Shown: in pieces, positions 1-8,710 of the stretch
How positions within the stretch are numbered: position 1 is the first letter of the stretch
Layout: each line of letters begins with the position of its first letter
Source: Streptomyces sp. SS1-1
GTDB lineage: Bacteria > Actinomycetota > Actinomycetes > Streptomycetales > Streptomycetaceae
DNA length: 64,000 bases
Reading direction: 5' to 3'
Assembly (NCBI RefSeq): GCF_008973465.1
Contig: NZ_WBXN01000001.1
Span: 62,001-126,000 of the forward strand
Made by a program: the position numbers and the translations under genes
Notes under the pieces: model-generated
Told to the model about the DNA's origin: nothing
Seen by the model: only the letters and a program-made list of their open reading frames with translations
Database searches by the model: none

Positions 1-20
1 CCAGCTGTACGGCGACATGC

Positions 21-779
21 TCAGACCCGAGCCGGCTGGGCGTAGAGGCTCTTGCCTCCGCAGACGTACATCACCTGGCCGGTGACAGCACGGCTGGCGG
101 GAGAAGCGAAGTAGTGGGCGGCCCAGGCCACGTCGGTCGGCGCGCCGATCGTTCCCATGGGCTGGGCGGTCAGGAGGCGGTCCATGACCTCCTGCGGTTC
201 CCGGCGCAGCAGCGGGGTGTCGATCAAACCGGGGGCAAGACAGTTGACGGTGATGCCGTACTTGGCCACCTCGATGGCGAGGGACCGGGTGGCTGAGACG
301 ACCCCGCCTTTGGATGTGGCGTAGGCGAGCTGCCCGTACCAGCCGAGCCAGGCCCGGGAGGCGATATTGATGATGCGGCCGGTACGTCGAGGGATCATGG
401 AGGTGAGCGCCGCCTGACTGCACAGGAAGACGCCGGTCTGGTTGATGGCTTGCGTCTTGTTCCACTCGTCGTCCGTGATGCGCCGTATCCCTCGGTCGAT
501 GCTGATACCGGCGTTGTTTACGAGGACGTCTACCGGGCCGAGCCGGTCCTCGACCTCGGTGAAGAGTGCGGAAACGGCTTCTCGGGAGCTGACGTCCACG
601 GGCAGTCCCACGGCCGTCGCGCCCGTGTGAGTGATTTCGTGGGCCGTGGCCTGTGCTCGCTGTTCGTCGATGTCGGCTATCGCCACTTGCGCGCCGGCGG
701 CGGCGAAGTCGCGGGCGATAGCGAGGCCGATGCCGCTGGCCCCGCCGGTGACGACTGCGACCTTTCCGTCGAGATTCAT
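21..779 (-). CDS. SDR dehydrogenase, active subunit (BbsD-like)
   Basis: A 252-aa NAD(P)-dependent short-chain dehydrogenase. It probably oxidises a 3-hydroxyacyl-CoA intermediate in beta-oxidation. The nucleotide loop TGGASGIG lies at residues 11-18 and NNAG at 88-91. The catalytic set is complete: N113, S141, Y153 and K157 (YATSK). I chose the ATG at 779 because AAGGAG sits just upstream and the protein then begins at the Rossmann strand; a longer frame to 884 adds only non-homologous residues. It is the last gene of the operon, 34 bp after a second SDR that lacks the active site, so the two probably form a heteromer. Fold and activity are secure; the substrate is inferred from neighbours. 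Confidence 0.9.
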   Translation of the reverse strand: MNLDGKVAVVTGGASGIGLAIARDFAAAGAQVAIADIDEQRAQATAHEITHTGATAVGLPVDVSSREAVSALFTEVEDRLGPVDVLVNNAGISIDRGIRRITDDEWNKTQAINQTGVFLCSQAALTSMIPRRTGRIINIASRAWLGWYGQLAYATSKGGVVSATRSLAIEVAKYGITVNCLAPGLIDTPLLRREPQEVMDRLLTAQPMGTIGAPTDVAWAAHYFASPASRAVTGQVMYVCGGKSLYAQPARV

Positions 780-813
780 TGTGTCTCCTTCAGTGTTGAT
801 CATGGTCGGTTCT

Positions 814-1437
814 TTAGACGGACAGGCTTGACAGGAGGCTGGCACCACCGCAGCAGTGCAGGACCTGACCGGTGATATAGCCACTGCGGGGGTTCAGGAA
901 GAAGGCTGCGGTCTCCGCGATGTCGTGGACGGTGACGGGGTCGGGGGTCAGCGCCTCGGGTTCGTACAGGTGGGTGTTCTCGGGGTGTCCGGCCTCCCGC
1001 AGAGGGCTGCCCTCGGGGGGCAGTGCAGCTATGACGTTCACAGTCGTGCCCGTGCGACCGAGTTGGAGTGCCAGGCTGCGCGCTGCCGAGACGAGTGCCC
1101 CGCTCTGGGCAGCCAGGTCGGGACGGCTCGGCCAGCCGAGGCCGTCCCGGCTGGCGATGACGACGATCCGTGACCCGCCTTCCTCGGGTGTGCGCAGGAA
1201 GGGAATCAACTGCGCTACGCGCGTGAGCAGCTGTTCGGCCGCGCTGCGGGTGGGTGTGCCGTCCAGAAGGCCAGGATCGTAGACGAATGCATCGATCGGG
1301 CCGGTGGGCTCGGTGAAGGCCGCGTCTGCGTCGACGCTGTAGCCGGCGGTTTTCAGACGGGTGGTGACGGCGTCCGCTGTGGCGGTGCCGGCCGGGGCCA
1401 GGACGAGGGCGCGGCGTGCGAGATTGCGGTGGGACAT
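814..1437 (-). CDS. Degenerate SDR, probable non-catalytic partner (BbsC-like)
   Basis: A 207-aa protein that aligns along its length with the next gene but has lost the SDR active site. The glycine loop is replaced by APAGTATA. The serine is kept (S96, in VIASRDGLGW), but the Tyr position is Leu108 and the Lys position is Ser112. The C-terminal ITGQVLHCCGG core strand, typical of SDR interfaces, remains. It starts 13 bp after the thiolase stop. In bbs operons the benzylsuccinyl-CoA-pathway dehydrogenase pairs an active SDR with a pseudoenzyme SDR, in the same order as here. I infer a structural subunit; it could instead be a decaying paralogue, but the frame is intact. Confidence 0.82.
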   Translation of the reverse strand: MSHRNLARRALVLAPAGTATADAVTTRLKTAGYSVDADAAFTEPTGPIDAFVYDPGLLDGTPTRSAAEQLLTRVAQLIPFLRTPEEGGSRIVVIASRDGLGWPSRPDLAAQSGALVSAARSLALQLGRTGTTVNVIAALPPEGSPLREAGHPENTHLYEPEALTPDPVTVHDIAETAAFFLNPRSGYITGQVLHCCGGASLLSSLSV

Positions 1438-1450
1438 CTGGCAGTGCCTT

Positions 1451-2593
1451 TCAGTCGGCGGTGAGGATGTGCACGGAGCAGGCGCCGTTGTCGACGCCGA
1501 AGATGCCGCCGCCGGTCACGTGGGTGAGAGCCACGGATGCTCCGGGCACCTGCAGGGAGCCTGCCTGGCCGGTGAGCTGCCAGTAGGCTTCGCAGATCTG
1601 TGTGGCCCCGGTGGCCCCCACGGGGTGGCCGCGGGACATGAGGCCTCCGCTGGGGTTGACCGCGATGCGCCCGTGCCGGTCGAAGTCGCCGTCGCGCACG
1701 GCCCGGTGTGCCGTGCCGCGCTCGGCAAGTCCCAGTGCCTCGGAGTGGAGAAGCTCAGCGATGCTGAAGGCGTCGTGCAGCTCGACCAGGTCGAGGTCGG
1801 CCGGGCCGAGCCCTGCCATCGCGTACGCCGCCTTGGCGGTGCGCTCGGTGATGTCGGGCCACGTCATGTCGCGGTACTGGGTGTGGAAGGTGCCGGAGCG
1901 CACCACGCTGGCGCGAATCCGTACGCGGGGTGTGTGCAGTTGTTCGGCGACTTCCTGGGAGCACAGCAGGACCGCGGCGGCGCCGTCGCTGTTAGGGCAG
2001 CAGTGCAGCAGGCGCAGGGGGTCGGCGACCGGCCGGGAGTTGGCGACGTCCTGCGCGGTCACCTCGTGCTGGAAGTGGGCCCGCTCGTTGAGAGCGCCGT
2101 TGGTGCGGTTCTTCACGGAGACCGCGGTCAGGTCGTCCACCGTGGCGCCGAAGTCGTGCAGGTAGCGCTGAGCTCGCATGGCGTAGGCGGCGGGCATGAC
2201 CATGCCCTGCTCGATCTCGATGTCGTTGGTTGTCAGGGGGAGGGTTCCGCCGCCGAAGGACGAGAGGTTTTCTGCTCCGAAAGCGATGACGGCGTCCGCA
2301 GCGCCGGAGGCCACGGCCTGCCAGCCCAGATGTATGGCGGATGCGCCGCTTGCGCAGGCGTTCTCCACGGTGAAGGCGGGCTGGCCTGATATACCGACTC
2401 GCTGGAGGACTCGCTGGGCCAGCAGGGATCCGCCGTACGAGGAGCCGGCGAAGCCGGTGTCCACGGTGTCCGGGGTGATTCCCGTTGTCTCGAGCAGGGA
2501 GTGGACGGCACGGTAGCCGAGTTCGGCTGCGTTGAGCTCCGGGTGCTTGCCGAAGGGGTGAACGGCGGCGCCGGCGACGTAGACAGGCTTCAT
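1451..2593 (-). CDS. SCP2-type thiolase (BbsB-like)
   Basis: A 380-aa thiolase-fold protein. The nucleophile is C80 (ENACASG), and HDAFSIAEL and GHPVGATGA carry the active-site His residues. The usual second cysteine near the C-terminus is missing; the loop reads HVTGGGIFG, as in SCP2/SCP-x type thiolases that need a DUF35 partner. The start is ATG 2593, which overlaps the stop of the upstream DUF35 gene by one base (TGATG), so the two are translationally coupled. It should carry out thiolytic cleavage of a 3-oxoacyl-CoA. A longer frame to 2935 is antisense-like extension and was not used. Confidence 0.9.
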   Translation of the reverse strand: MKPVYVAGAAVHPFGKHPELNAAELGYRAVHSLLETTGITPDTVDTGFAGSSYGGSLLAQRVLQRVGISGQPAFTVENACASGASAIHLGWQAVASGAADAVIAFGAENLSSFGGGTLPLTTNDIEIEQGMVMPAAYAMRAQRYLHDFGATVDDLTAVSVKNRTNGALNERAHFQHEVTAQDVANSRPVADPLRLLHCCPNSDGAAAVLLCSQEVAEQLHTPRVRIRASVVRSGTFHTQYRDMTWPDITERTAKAAYAMAGLGPADLDLVELHDAFSIAELLHSEALGLAERGTAHRAVRDGDFDRHGRIAVNPSGGLMSRGHPVGATGATQICEAYWQLTGQAGSLQVPGASVALTHVTGGGIFGVDNGACSVHILTAD

Positions 2594-3027
2594 CACTGCT
2601 CTCCGGTGGTTGTGTGCTGGTCGTCGAGGGCGGTGACGACGTAGGAAGTGACAGCGCCTTCGGGGGTGTCTGCGATGCGGGCCACCGTCAGTTCCACCGG
2701 GGTGCCGGGTGCCAGAGCGCGGTCGGAGGAGGGGCTGTGGGCGAGAAGGCGCACGCCGCTGATGTCGACGTATGCAAGGACGTAGGGAGCCTGGAAGCCG
2801 CGCGGAGCGATCCTGACGACGCTGGAGGCATAGACGCTGCCGCGCGTGTGGCTCGTGATGTTCTCCACGTCGGAGGAGGCGCAGGTCGAGCAGGTGTCCC
2901 GGGGCGGGAACCAGCGGCCGGAACATGCATGGCAAAGGGTGATGGTGAGGGTGGCGTGCTCACCGTCCTGGTGGGTCCAGTGGGCGCCGATCTGGTGTGC
3001 CGCTGGTTGCGTCTGAGGGAGTGTCAT
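2593..3027 (-). CDS. DUF35 Zn-ribbon/OB-fold thiolase partner (BbsA-like)
   Basis: A 144-aa protein with an N-terminal rubredoxin-like zinc ribbon, two CxxC pairs in CHACSGRWFPPRDTCSTC, followed by an OB-fold acyl-CoA-binding domain. DUF35 proteins form complexes with SCP2-type thiolases or HMG-CoA synthases and help bind the CoA substrate. Its overlap with the thiolase start supports an obligate pair, as in BbsAB. The start at 3027 has AAGGACC upstream. Confidence 0.88.
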   Translation of the reverse strand: MTLPQTQPAAHQIGAHWTHQDGEHATLTITLCHACSGRWFPPRDTCSTCASSDVENITSHTRGSVYASSVVRIAPRGFQAPYVLAYVDISGVRLLAHSPSSDRALAPGTPVELTVARIADTPEGAVTSYVVTALDDQHTTTGEQ

Positions 3028-3053
3028 AAGTTCGGTCCTTGTCGGAGTTCTGC

Positions 3054-3857
3054 TCAGTGGCCGTGGTACTGGGGCGGGCGGCGTTCAGCGAAGGCGGTTC
3101 GTCCTTCCACTCGGTCGTCGGTGTCCCGCAGAACGCCCCACAGCAGTTGCTCGAGGGCGACGGACTGGGTGAGCGGCATGTCCTGTGTCCGGTCGGCGAG
3201 TGCCTTGAGGCTCTTGATCGCCAGAGGTCCGTTGGAGGTGATCCGCCCGGCCAGTTTCATCGCTGTGGGCAGAAGCTCATCGGCCGGGACGACGTCGCTG
3301 ACCAGGCCGACGCGGTGGGCTTCCTCGGCGCTGATGCGGTCGCCGGTGAGGATCATTTTCATGGCGACGGCCCGCGGGACCGCCCGCAGCAGTTTGGATA
3401 CGCCGCCCACCGCGGGAACGCTGGCCCAGCGGGCTTCGGGCAGGCCGAAGGTGGCGTTCTCACTGGCGATGCGCAGGTCGCAGTCGAGCGCGATCTCGGC
3501 TCCTCCGCCCAGGGCGTGGCCGTTGACGGCGGCGATGAGCGGCTTGCCGATGTTGAGTTCGCTGAGTGTGATGGCCCGTACGTATAGGCCGTCCTCGATG
3601 CTCTGCTCGTACGGTGCGAAGTAGGCCTGGGCGAAGGAGGCCTTCGGCGGCAATGTCTTCTTGAGGTCGGCGCCGGTGCAGAAGGCGCGGTCACCCGTTC
3701 CGGTGACGATGCCCACGGCGAATGTGGGGTCCTCCCGGAAGTCCCGGAGGACCTGGTTGAGGGTGTGCATGGCTTCGACGTCCAGCGCGTTCAGCGCTTC
3801 GGGACGGTTCAGCCGGATGATGAGTGTGGCGTCGGCGCGCTCGGTCTGGATGGTCAT
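3054..3857 (-). CDS. Enoyl-CoA hydratase/isomerase (BbsH-like)
   Basis: A 267-aa crotonase-fold protein. The oxyanion-hole segment FCTGADLKK and the ALGGGAEIALDCDLRIAS block are present. Both acids expected of a hydratase are retained: Glu in GGGAE and Glu in FGLPEA. It should hydrate an enoyl-CoA in the same pathway as the adjacent thiolase and SDRs. The ATG directly follows the TGA of the upstream CoA-transferase, with AAGGAG inside that gene's end. Hydratase is more likely than isomerase because both Glu residues are kept. Confidence 0.88.
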   Translation of the reverse strand: MTIQTERADATLIIRLNRPEALNALDVEAMHTLNQVLRDFREDPTFAVGIVTGTGDRAFCTGADLKKTLPPKASFAQAYFAPYEQSIEDGLYVRAITLSELNIGKPLIAAVNGHALGGGAEIALDCDLRIASENATFGLPEARWASVPAVGGVSKLLRAVPRAVAMKMILTGDRISAEEAHRVGLVSDVVPADELLPTAMKLAGRITSNGPLAIKSLKALADRTQDMPLTQSVALEQLLWGVLRDTDDRVEGRTAFAERRPPQYHGH

Positions 3858-5075
3858 TCAGCCCACGACTCCTTCTGCTGCGAGGTGCTGGTATTCGTCC
3901 GGGGTAAGTCCGAGAAGGTTCAGGCAGACGTCGCGGGTGTCGGCGCCCAACAGGGGGGCCGGCTCGCGCAGGCGGCCGGGGGTGGCGGACAGCCGGTAGG
4001 GGATGTTGTCGTACACACTGGGACCCATTTCCGGGTGGTCGAGGACCTTCCAGTGCTCCCGGGCGTTGAGCTGGGGGTCGGTGAGGACTTGTGCGGCGTC
4101 GCTCACAACTGCTGCGGGCACACCAGTGGCGGCGAGGGCGTCGGCCAGTGCTTGCGCGTCGTAGGCAGGGGTGATGGCTGCGATGCCGTCGTCGAGTTCC
4201 TCTCTTGCTGCCTGGCGGCCGTCGGCGGTGGCGTAGAGGGGCTTGGCGGCCCATTCGGGGCGGCCCAGGACGTTGGTCAAGGCCTCCCATTGGTCGTCTG
4301 TGGTGACGGCGATGGCACACCACCGGTCCTTGCCCGCGCAGGGGTAGACGCCGTGGGGAGCGGCGGAGGTGTCGTGGTTGGCTTCGCGGTCGATGCGCTG
4401 GCCTGCTGCTGCGGCCAGCAGCGCGGGCCCGATGACGTTGACCGTGGACTCCAGTTGGGCCAGCTCGATGTACTGGCCCTTGCCTGTCCTGCGGCGGTGA
4501 CGCAGGGCGGCAAGGACGGCGACTGCTGCGTGCAGGGGGTTGGGAACGTGGTCGGGGTAGTTGGTTCCCGTTCCCACGGGCGGGTGTCCGGGGTAGCCGG
4601 TGAGGCCCAGGAGCCCACCGGCTGCCGCGATGGTCAGACCGTATCCGCGGAAGTCGCGGTGCGGTCCGGTGTTGCCCTGCATGGGCATCTCGAGACAGAT
4701 GATGTCGGGCCGGACGGTGGTGAGGTCCCGGTAGCCCAGCCCCAGCCGGTCCATGGTGCCTGGTGTGAAGTTGCTGGTGACGATGTCGCTCTTGGCGATC
4801 AGGGCGAGCGCGAGCTCCTTGCCCCGCGGGCTCTTCAGGTCCAGACAGATGGATCGCTTGCTGGAGTTGCGGTTGGCGAAGTAGCCGCTGCGGTTGGGCC
4901 CGGGCCGGCCGTCGCGGAAGGGTGCCATGCTGCGGATGGGGTCGGTGCGCGTGCGCGATTCGACCTTGATGACATCGGCGCCGTGATCCGCGAGCGGCTT
5001 GGTGAGGAAGGGTCCTGCGCCGACCCAGGTGAAGTCGGCCACGCGCACCCCTTCGAGCGGGAGCGGAGAGGTCAT
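3858..5075 (-). CDS. CaiB/BaiF family III CoA-transferase, catalytic subunit candidate
   Basis: A 405-aa family III CoA-transferase. The N-terminal GVRVADFTW and ADHGADVIKVE motifs are typical. The segment NYPDHVPNPLHAA carries an Asp at the position of the covalent CoA-accepting aspartate. It should activate a carboxylate by moving CoA from succinyl-CoA or similar. The start is ATG 5075 with AAGGAA upstream. It lies 4 bp after another CoA-transferase that lacks this Asp, suggesting a heteromer like BbsEF. Substrate unknown; the context suggests a dicarboxylate. Confidence 0.87.
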   Translation of the reverse strand: MTSPLPLEGVRVADFTWVGAGPFLTKPLADHGADVIKVESRTRTDPIRSMAPFRDGRPGPNRSGYFANRNSSKRSICLDLKSPRGKELALALIAKSDIVTSNFTPGTMDRLGLGYRDLTTVRPDIICLEMPMQGNTGPHRDFRGYGLTIAAAGGLLGLTGYPGHPPVGTGTNYPDHVPNPLHAAVAVLAALRHRRRTGKGQYIELAQLESTVNVIGPALLAAAAGQRIDREANHDTSAAPHGVYPCAGKDRWCAIAVTTDDQWEALTNVLGRPEWAAKPLYATADGRQAAREELDDGIAAITPAYDAQALADALAATGVPAAVVSDAAQVLTDPQLNAREHWKVLDHPEMGPSVYDNIPYRLSATPGRLREPAPLLGADTRDVCLNLLGLTPDEYQHLAAEGVVG

Positions 5076-5079
5076 GCTG

Positions 5080-6288
5080 CTATTCCTTGTTTTCTGCGGC
5101 CGTGCGAGCCGCGGGGAGGGTCTCCAGGACGGCCTGGGTGTCAGCACCTGGCTGTGCTGGTGGAGCGCCTGGCGCGACCGTCATGCCGTCGAAGCGGTAA
5201 GGCGAGCCGGGGAAGGGGAGGGTCCGGCCGTTGACGGGGAGGGCCAGGAAGAAATTGCGTTCGAGGAGTTGCGGGCTGGTCAGGAGGTCATCGGGCGTGG
5301 AGACCGGGGCGATGCTGATGCCCCGGCGCTGTCCGTCCTCGTAAAGAGCCTGCTTCGTTCGCCCTGCTGCGAAGCGCTCGAAGAGACCGCGGAAGGTTCG
5401 TACTGCTTCGCCGCTGCGGCGCCAACTGCGGTCGTGCCAGCGGGGATCGTGCAGTTGTGCGGCCTCGTGGAGGCCGCTGTCGACCAGCCATGTGGTGATC
5501 GATTCCCAGGCGAGGGGGAGGCCGCCGAGGCCTCCCACCAAGTAGATCCATCCGTCGGAGCACGGGAAAAGGCCCGTCCCTGCTTCCACTGGGCCTGATC
5601 CGACACGGTGACGGACCGTCTTCTCAAGGTCGACGTATTGCACGGCGTTTTCCAGGGAGTGGGCGACCGCCTCTTGCACCGATACGTCGACAATCTGTCC
5701 CTGGCTGGTTTCCTCCAGCACGAGAACGGCCATGAGTGCTGCGGTAGCAGCGTGGACGCCCGCGATGACCGAGGTCTGGTTGCCCCAGGCGCGCACGGGC
5801 GGCAGGGCGGGATCTCCGGCAAGCGCAAGTAGTCCGCCGGCTGCGAGGAGGGTGAGGTCGGTTGCCGGCCGGTCGGCCCATGGGCCGCTGAGACCGAAGG
5901 GGCTGATGCAGACGTGTATGAGTTGCGGGTGTCTGTGTGTGACGTCAAGGGGGTGCAGTCCACGACGGCGCAGACTGCTAGGCCCTTCGCTGGTGAGCAG
6001 TATCTGCGCTGTTTCCAGCAGACTTTCCAGCTGCTCACTGCAGGCGCCGATTTCGTTGCCGTCGAGGACGATGCTGCGTTTACCCGCTTCGGTGAAGGCG
6101 AAGGGGAGGCTGGTCCCGTCGTCGGTTAGCGGAGGACGGGATCGCTCGGGGGCGCCGCCCTTGGGTTCGACCCTGATGACGTCGGCTCCGAGGTCGGCGA
6201 GGAGTCGTCCTGTATAGGTGCCGAGGCTTGTGCTGAGGTCGACGACGCGGAGGCCTTCAAGGGGGCCGGGGGAATTGATGTGTGTCAT
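5080..6288 (-). CDS. CaiB/BaiF family III CoA-transferase, probable non-catalytic subunit
   Basis: A 402-aa paralogue of the next gene. It keeps the family opening (GLRVVDLSTSLGTYTGRLLADLGADVIRVE split into two motifs) and the interlocked-ring C-terminal half. In the block aligned to the catalytic Asp it reads GNQTSVIAGVHAA, so Ser replaces Asp. The start is ATG 6288, 2 bp after the permease stop, so translation is coupled. I infer a scaffold or regulatory subunit for the downstream transferase. Confidence 0.83.
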   Translation of the reverse strand: MTHINSPGPLEGLRVVDLSTSLGTYTGRLLADLGADVIRVEPKGGAPERSRPPLTDDGTSLPFAFTEAGKRSIVLDGNEIGACSEQLESLLETAQILLTSEGPSSLRRRGLHPLDVTHRHPQLIHVCISPFGLSGPWADRPATDLTLLAAGGLLALAGDPALPPVRAWGNQTSVIAGVHAATAALMAVLVLEETSQGQIVDVSVQEAVAHSLENAVQYVDLEKTVRHRVGSGPVEAGTGLFPCSDGWIYLVGGLGGLPLAWESITTWLVDSGLHEAAQLHDPRWHDRSWRRSGEAVRTFRGLFERFAAGRTKQALYEDGQRRGISIAPVSTPDDLLTSPQLLERNFFLALPVNGRTLPFPGSPYRFDGMTVAPGAPPAQPGADTQAVLETLPAARTAAENKE

Positions 6289-6290
6289 GG

Positions 6291-7373
6291 TCACCACCCC
6301 GCCAGGACGGTGAGGGCAGTCCAGCTGACAAGAGGGGCGGCCAGGACGAGGCCGAAGCCCCACTTCATAAGTTGTCGGTAGACCATGGCTTGTTGTTCCT
6401 TGGGAGCGTTGGCGACCACCATGGCGCCGTTGGTGGAGAAAGGGCTGCTGTCCACGACGGATGACGAGATGGACAGGGCGGCCACGAGACCGATCGCGGT
6501 GACCTGGCCGGTGGCGATGAGGGGTACCGCGAGGGGGATCAGGGCGCCCAGGATGCCGGTGGTCGAGGCGAAGGCCGACACGACGGCGCCGATGTAGCAG
6601 ATGAGGAGCGCCGCAAGAAGCGGTGCGTCGACCTTGGAGATGGCGTTGCCGAGATAGTCGACGGTGCCGATCTTCTGCATCAGTGCGACATAGGTGACGA
6701 TGCCGCAGACGAGCAGGACGACGCTCCAGTTGATCTGGGTCACTGCTTCCTTGGCGGTGCCGGGAGAAAGAAGCGTGAGAAGGACGGCAGCTGTCAGGGA
6801 CATCAGGCCGACATCGAGGTCCAGGACCAGGGCGCCGATCACCAGCGCGACCATGCTCCCCAGGGTGACGAGGCGGTCCCGGTCCAGCGAGAGGACGGCA
6901 GTTTCGACCGATGCGGGTTCGGTTGCGATGACGGCTGTGGTGGACGGCCCTGAGGTCGTGTGGTGCAGCTTCGCGCTGACAGGGTTGTCGCCCGTGGCGG
7001 CTCGGGAGGCTACGCGTCCGGCGGCAATGAGGTGACGGCCGCCGAATCCAAAGTAGATGCCGGCGCCGAGCAGCACGTTGAAGACCAGGTTGGACAGGAA
7101 GAGGACCGCAGGGTCCCCGGCGATTCCGCTGGTGTCGACGACGCCGTTGGTGACGACGCCCAGCACTCCCAGGGGAGAGAAGTTCCCGGCGGCAGATCCA
7201 TGGACAACCATCAGCCCCATGAGCAGGGGGTTGATGCCGTACCTACTGGCGAAAGTCATCCCGATGGGGGCGATGATCGCCACGGCTGCCGGGCTTACGG
7301 CACCGAGGGACACCAGTACACAGCTGACGGTGAACATCACCCAGGGAATCGCTGCCACCTTGCCGCCCACTAG
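6291..7373 (-). pseudogene. C-terminal part of IS-disrupted SLC13/CitMHS-like carboxylate permease
   Basis: This is the 3' 360 codons of a multi-spanning permease. Hydrophobic helices alternate with loops such as GNFSPLGVLGVV and STTGILGALIPLAVPL, in the manner of the SLC13/DASS/CitMHS ion-transporter superfamily for di- and tricarboxylates. An IS element at 7374-8706 separates it from its first 85 codons (8711-8965). Removing the IS and one CTAG copy rejoins the frame exactly, giving ...AAVR-LVGGKVAAIPW..., a 445-aa protein. An ATG/GTG in this fragment may still give a truncated product, and transcription of downstream genes may now start in the IS. It heads the catabolic operon, so uptake is the likely first step. 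Confidence 0.85.
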
Positions 7374-7381
7374 GGCGTGTT

Positions 7382-7711
7382 TTAGAACTCGCTGACCTGC
7401 TTGGTGGGCCGTCCGGGGAAGTCGCGGGCGGCCATCCAGATGGTGAGGTCGCGGGCGATGCCGTTGACACTCGTGGCCGTGGTGACCTCGTGCTCGTTGC
7501 GGGAGGTGTCACGGCGGACGATCTCGTAACCGCCTTCACCGACGACGGCCACGGAGGCGAACCAGACAGGATCGTCCTCGTCCGGCTGGACGACCACGAA
7601 CGTGTTGTCGGAGTCGTTGAGGTCGCTGATCATCATGAACAGCGCGTCTTCAGAGGGGTCGTCGATGCGGTCGCCGTTCTCGCTGTCGGCGCCGTAGTAC
7701 TGAGCCCCCAT
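7382..7711 (-). CDS. IS passenger protein of unknown function (Imm1-like?)
   Basis: A 109-aa acidic protein inside the IS. It has a good ribosome site (GGGAGAGG) before ATG 7711. Its TAA stop (7382-7384) lies inside the IS terminal inverted repeat, so the repeat is part of the gene. The sequence is mostly beta-like (TFVVVQPDEDDPVWFASVAV, YEIVRRD), with a C-terminal AxDLTIWMAARDFPG helix. This loosely recalls small Imm1-type immunity proteins, but I am not confident of the family. It is not a transposase fragment. Confidence 0.7.
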   Translation of the reverse strand: MGAQYYGADSENGDRIDDPSEDALFMMISDLNDSDNTFVVVQPDEDDPVWFASVAVVGEGGYEIVRRDTSRNEHEVTTATSVNGIARDLTIWMAARDFPGRPTKQVSEF

Positions 7712-7782
7712 CGTTGCCTCTCCCTCACCCTGAGCACCTGGTCGCGGTCAGCATGGCACGTGGCACCGACAGTTCAGGCCGG

Positions 7783-8652
7783 TCATAACCATTCGCCGAT
7801 GGCGGCGATCAGAACGGTGGCTTCGAAGCGGACGGCGAGTTTGTCGAACCTGGTGGCGACCGCGCGGTTGCGCTTGAGCCGGTTGATTCCGCACTCGACC
7901 GCGTGCCGGGCCTTGTAGTCCTCGCGGTCGAACGCTGGAGGCCGCCCGCCGGCTTTGCCGCGCCGTCTGCGGTTGGCGGCCTGGTCGGCGGGCTCCGGGA
8001 TCGTGCAGCGGATTCCGCGCTTTCGAAGGTAGGCCCGGTTGGCGCGGGAGGAGTACGCCTTGTCGCCCCGTACCCGCAGCGGCCGGACACGAGGACGGCC
8101 CGGTCCGGTGCGGGGCACCCGGATGCCTTCCAGGACGGCGGCGAACTGAGGACTGTCACCACGCTGACCTGCGGTGACCAGCAACGACAGCGGCCGTTGG
8201 CCTTGCTCGCAGGCCAGATGGATCTTGGTGGTGAAGCCTCCCCGTGACCGGCCCAGGCCGTGGTCGTCGGGCTCGGTGCGGATTCCGCCCGGCGGTTCCT
8301 TCTGGGCCTGTCCGTCACGGCGGGCGCCTGCGGCGTGTTGATGGGCTCGGCAGATCGTGGAGTCCACGTTGACCTCCCACGTGATCAGCCCGTCCGCATC
8401 CGCCCGGGCCTGCAGCCGGGTCAGCAGTTCGGGCCAGGTGCCGTCACGTTGCCAGCGGCGAAAGAGCCCGTAGACGGTCTGCCACGGCCCGTACCTCGAC
8501 GGCAGATCCCGCCACGGAGCACCGGTCCGCACCCGCCAACGGATCCCGTCGATCAGCCTCCGCCGACCCAACGATGGCCGCCCCAGCACCGCGACCGGCA
8601 ACAGCGGCTCCAGCACGGCCCACTGCCCGTCAGAAAGATCCCCTCGCCCCAC
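7783..8652 (-). CDS. IS5-family transposase (full length)
   Basis: A 289-aa DDE transposase in a single frame, starting at GTG 8652. The N-terminal [15 protein letters not shown] domain is typical of the IS5 family. The catalytic acids are Asp in [15 protein letters not shown], Asp in [11 protein letters not shown], and Glu in [14 protein letters not shown]. The [15 protein letters not shown] signature is present. Unlike many relatives it needs no programmed frameshift. It should mobilise the element at 7374-8706; a decayed relative lies at 56829-57060. Confidence 0.92.
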   Translation of the reverse strand: MGRGDLSDGQWAVLEPLLPVAVLGRPSLGRRRLIDGIRWRVRTGAPWRDLPSRYGPWQTVYGLFRRWQRDGTWPELLTRLQARADADGLITWEVNVDSTICRAHQHAAGARRDGQAQKEPPGGIRTEPDDHGLGRSRGGFTTKIHLACEQGQRPLSLLVTAGQRGDSPQFAAVLEGIRVPRTGPGRPRVRPLRVRGDKAYSSRANRAYLRKRGIRCTIPEPADQAANRRRRGKAGGRPPAFDREDYKARHAVECGINRLKRNRAVATRFDKLAVRFEATVLIAAIGEWL

Positions 8653-8710
8653 ACCGCGATCATCACGGCACAGGGCAAGGGGCGAAGCCCACTTCTAAAA
8701 CACGGCCTAG

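Larger units (their letters stand above)
7374..8706 (-). mobile_element. IS5-family insertion sequence with a passenger gene
   Basis: A 1333-bp element inserted in the permease gene. The terminal inverted repeats are G(G/C)CGTGTTTTAGAA, read inward from 7374 and 8706. CTAG is duplicated outside both ends (7370-7373 and 8707-8710); because CTAG is palindromic, a 2-bp TA duplication cannot be excluded. It carries a full-length transposase (7783-8652) and a second gene (7382-7711), both on the minus strand. Intact ends, target duplication and transposase point to a recent insertion. Confidence 0.92.

Noticed and set aside
1361..2389. 342-codon plus-strand frame opposite the thiolase and degenerate SDR
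   Set aside because: Antisense shadow caused by high GC third positions; the minus-strand genes have motifs, ribosome sites and coupling.
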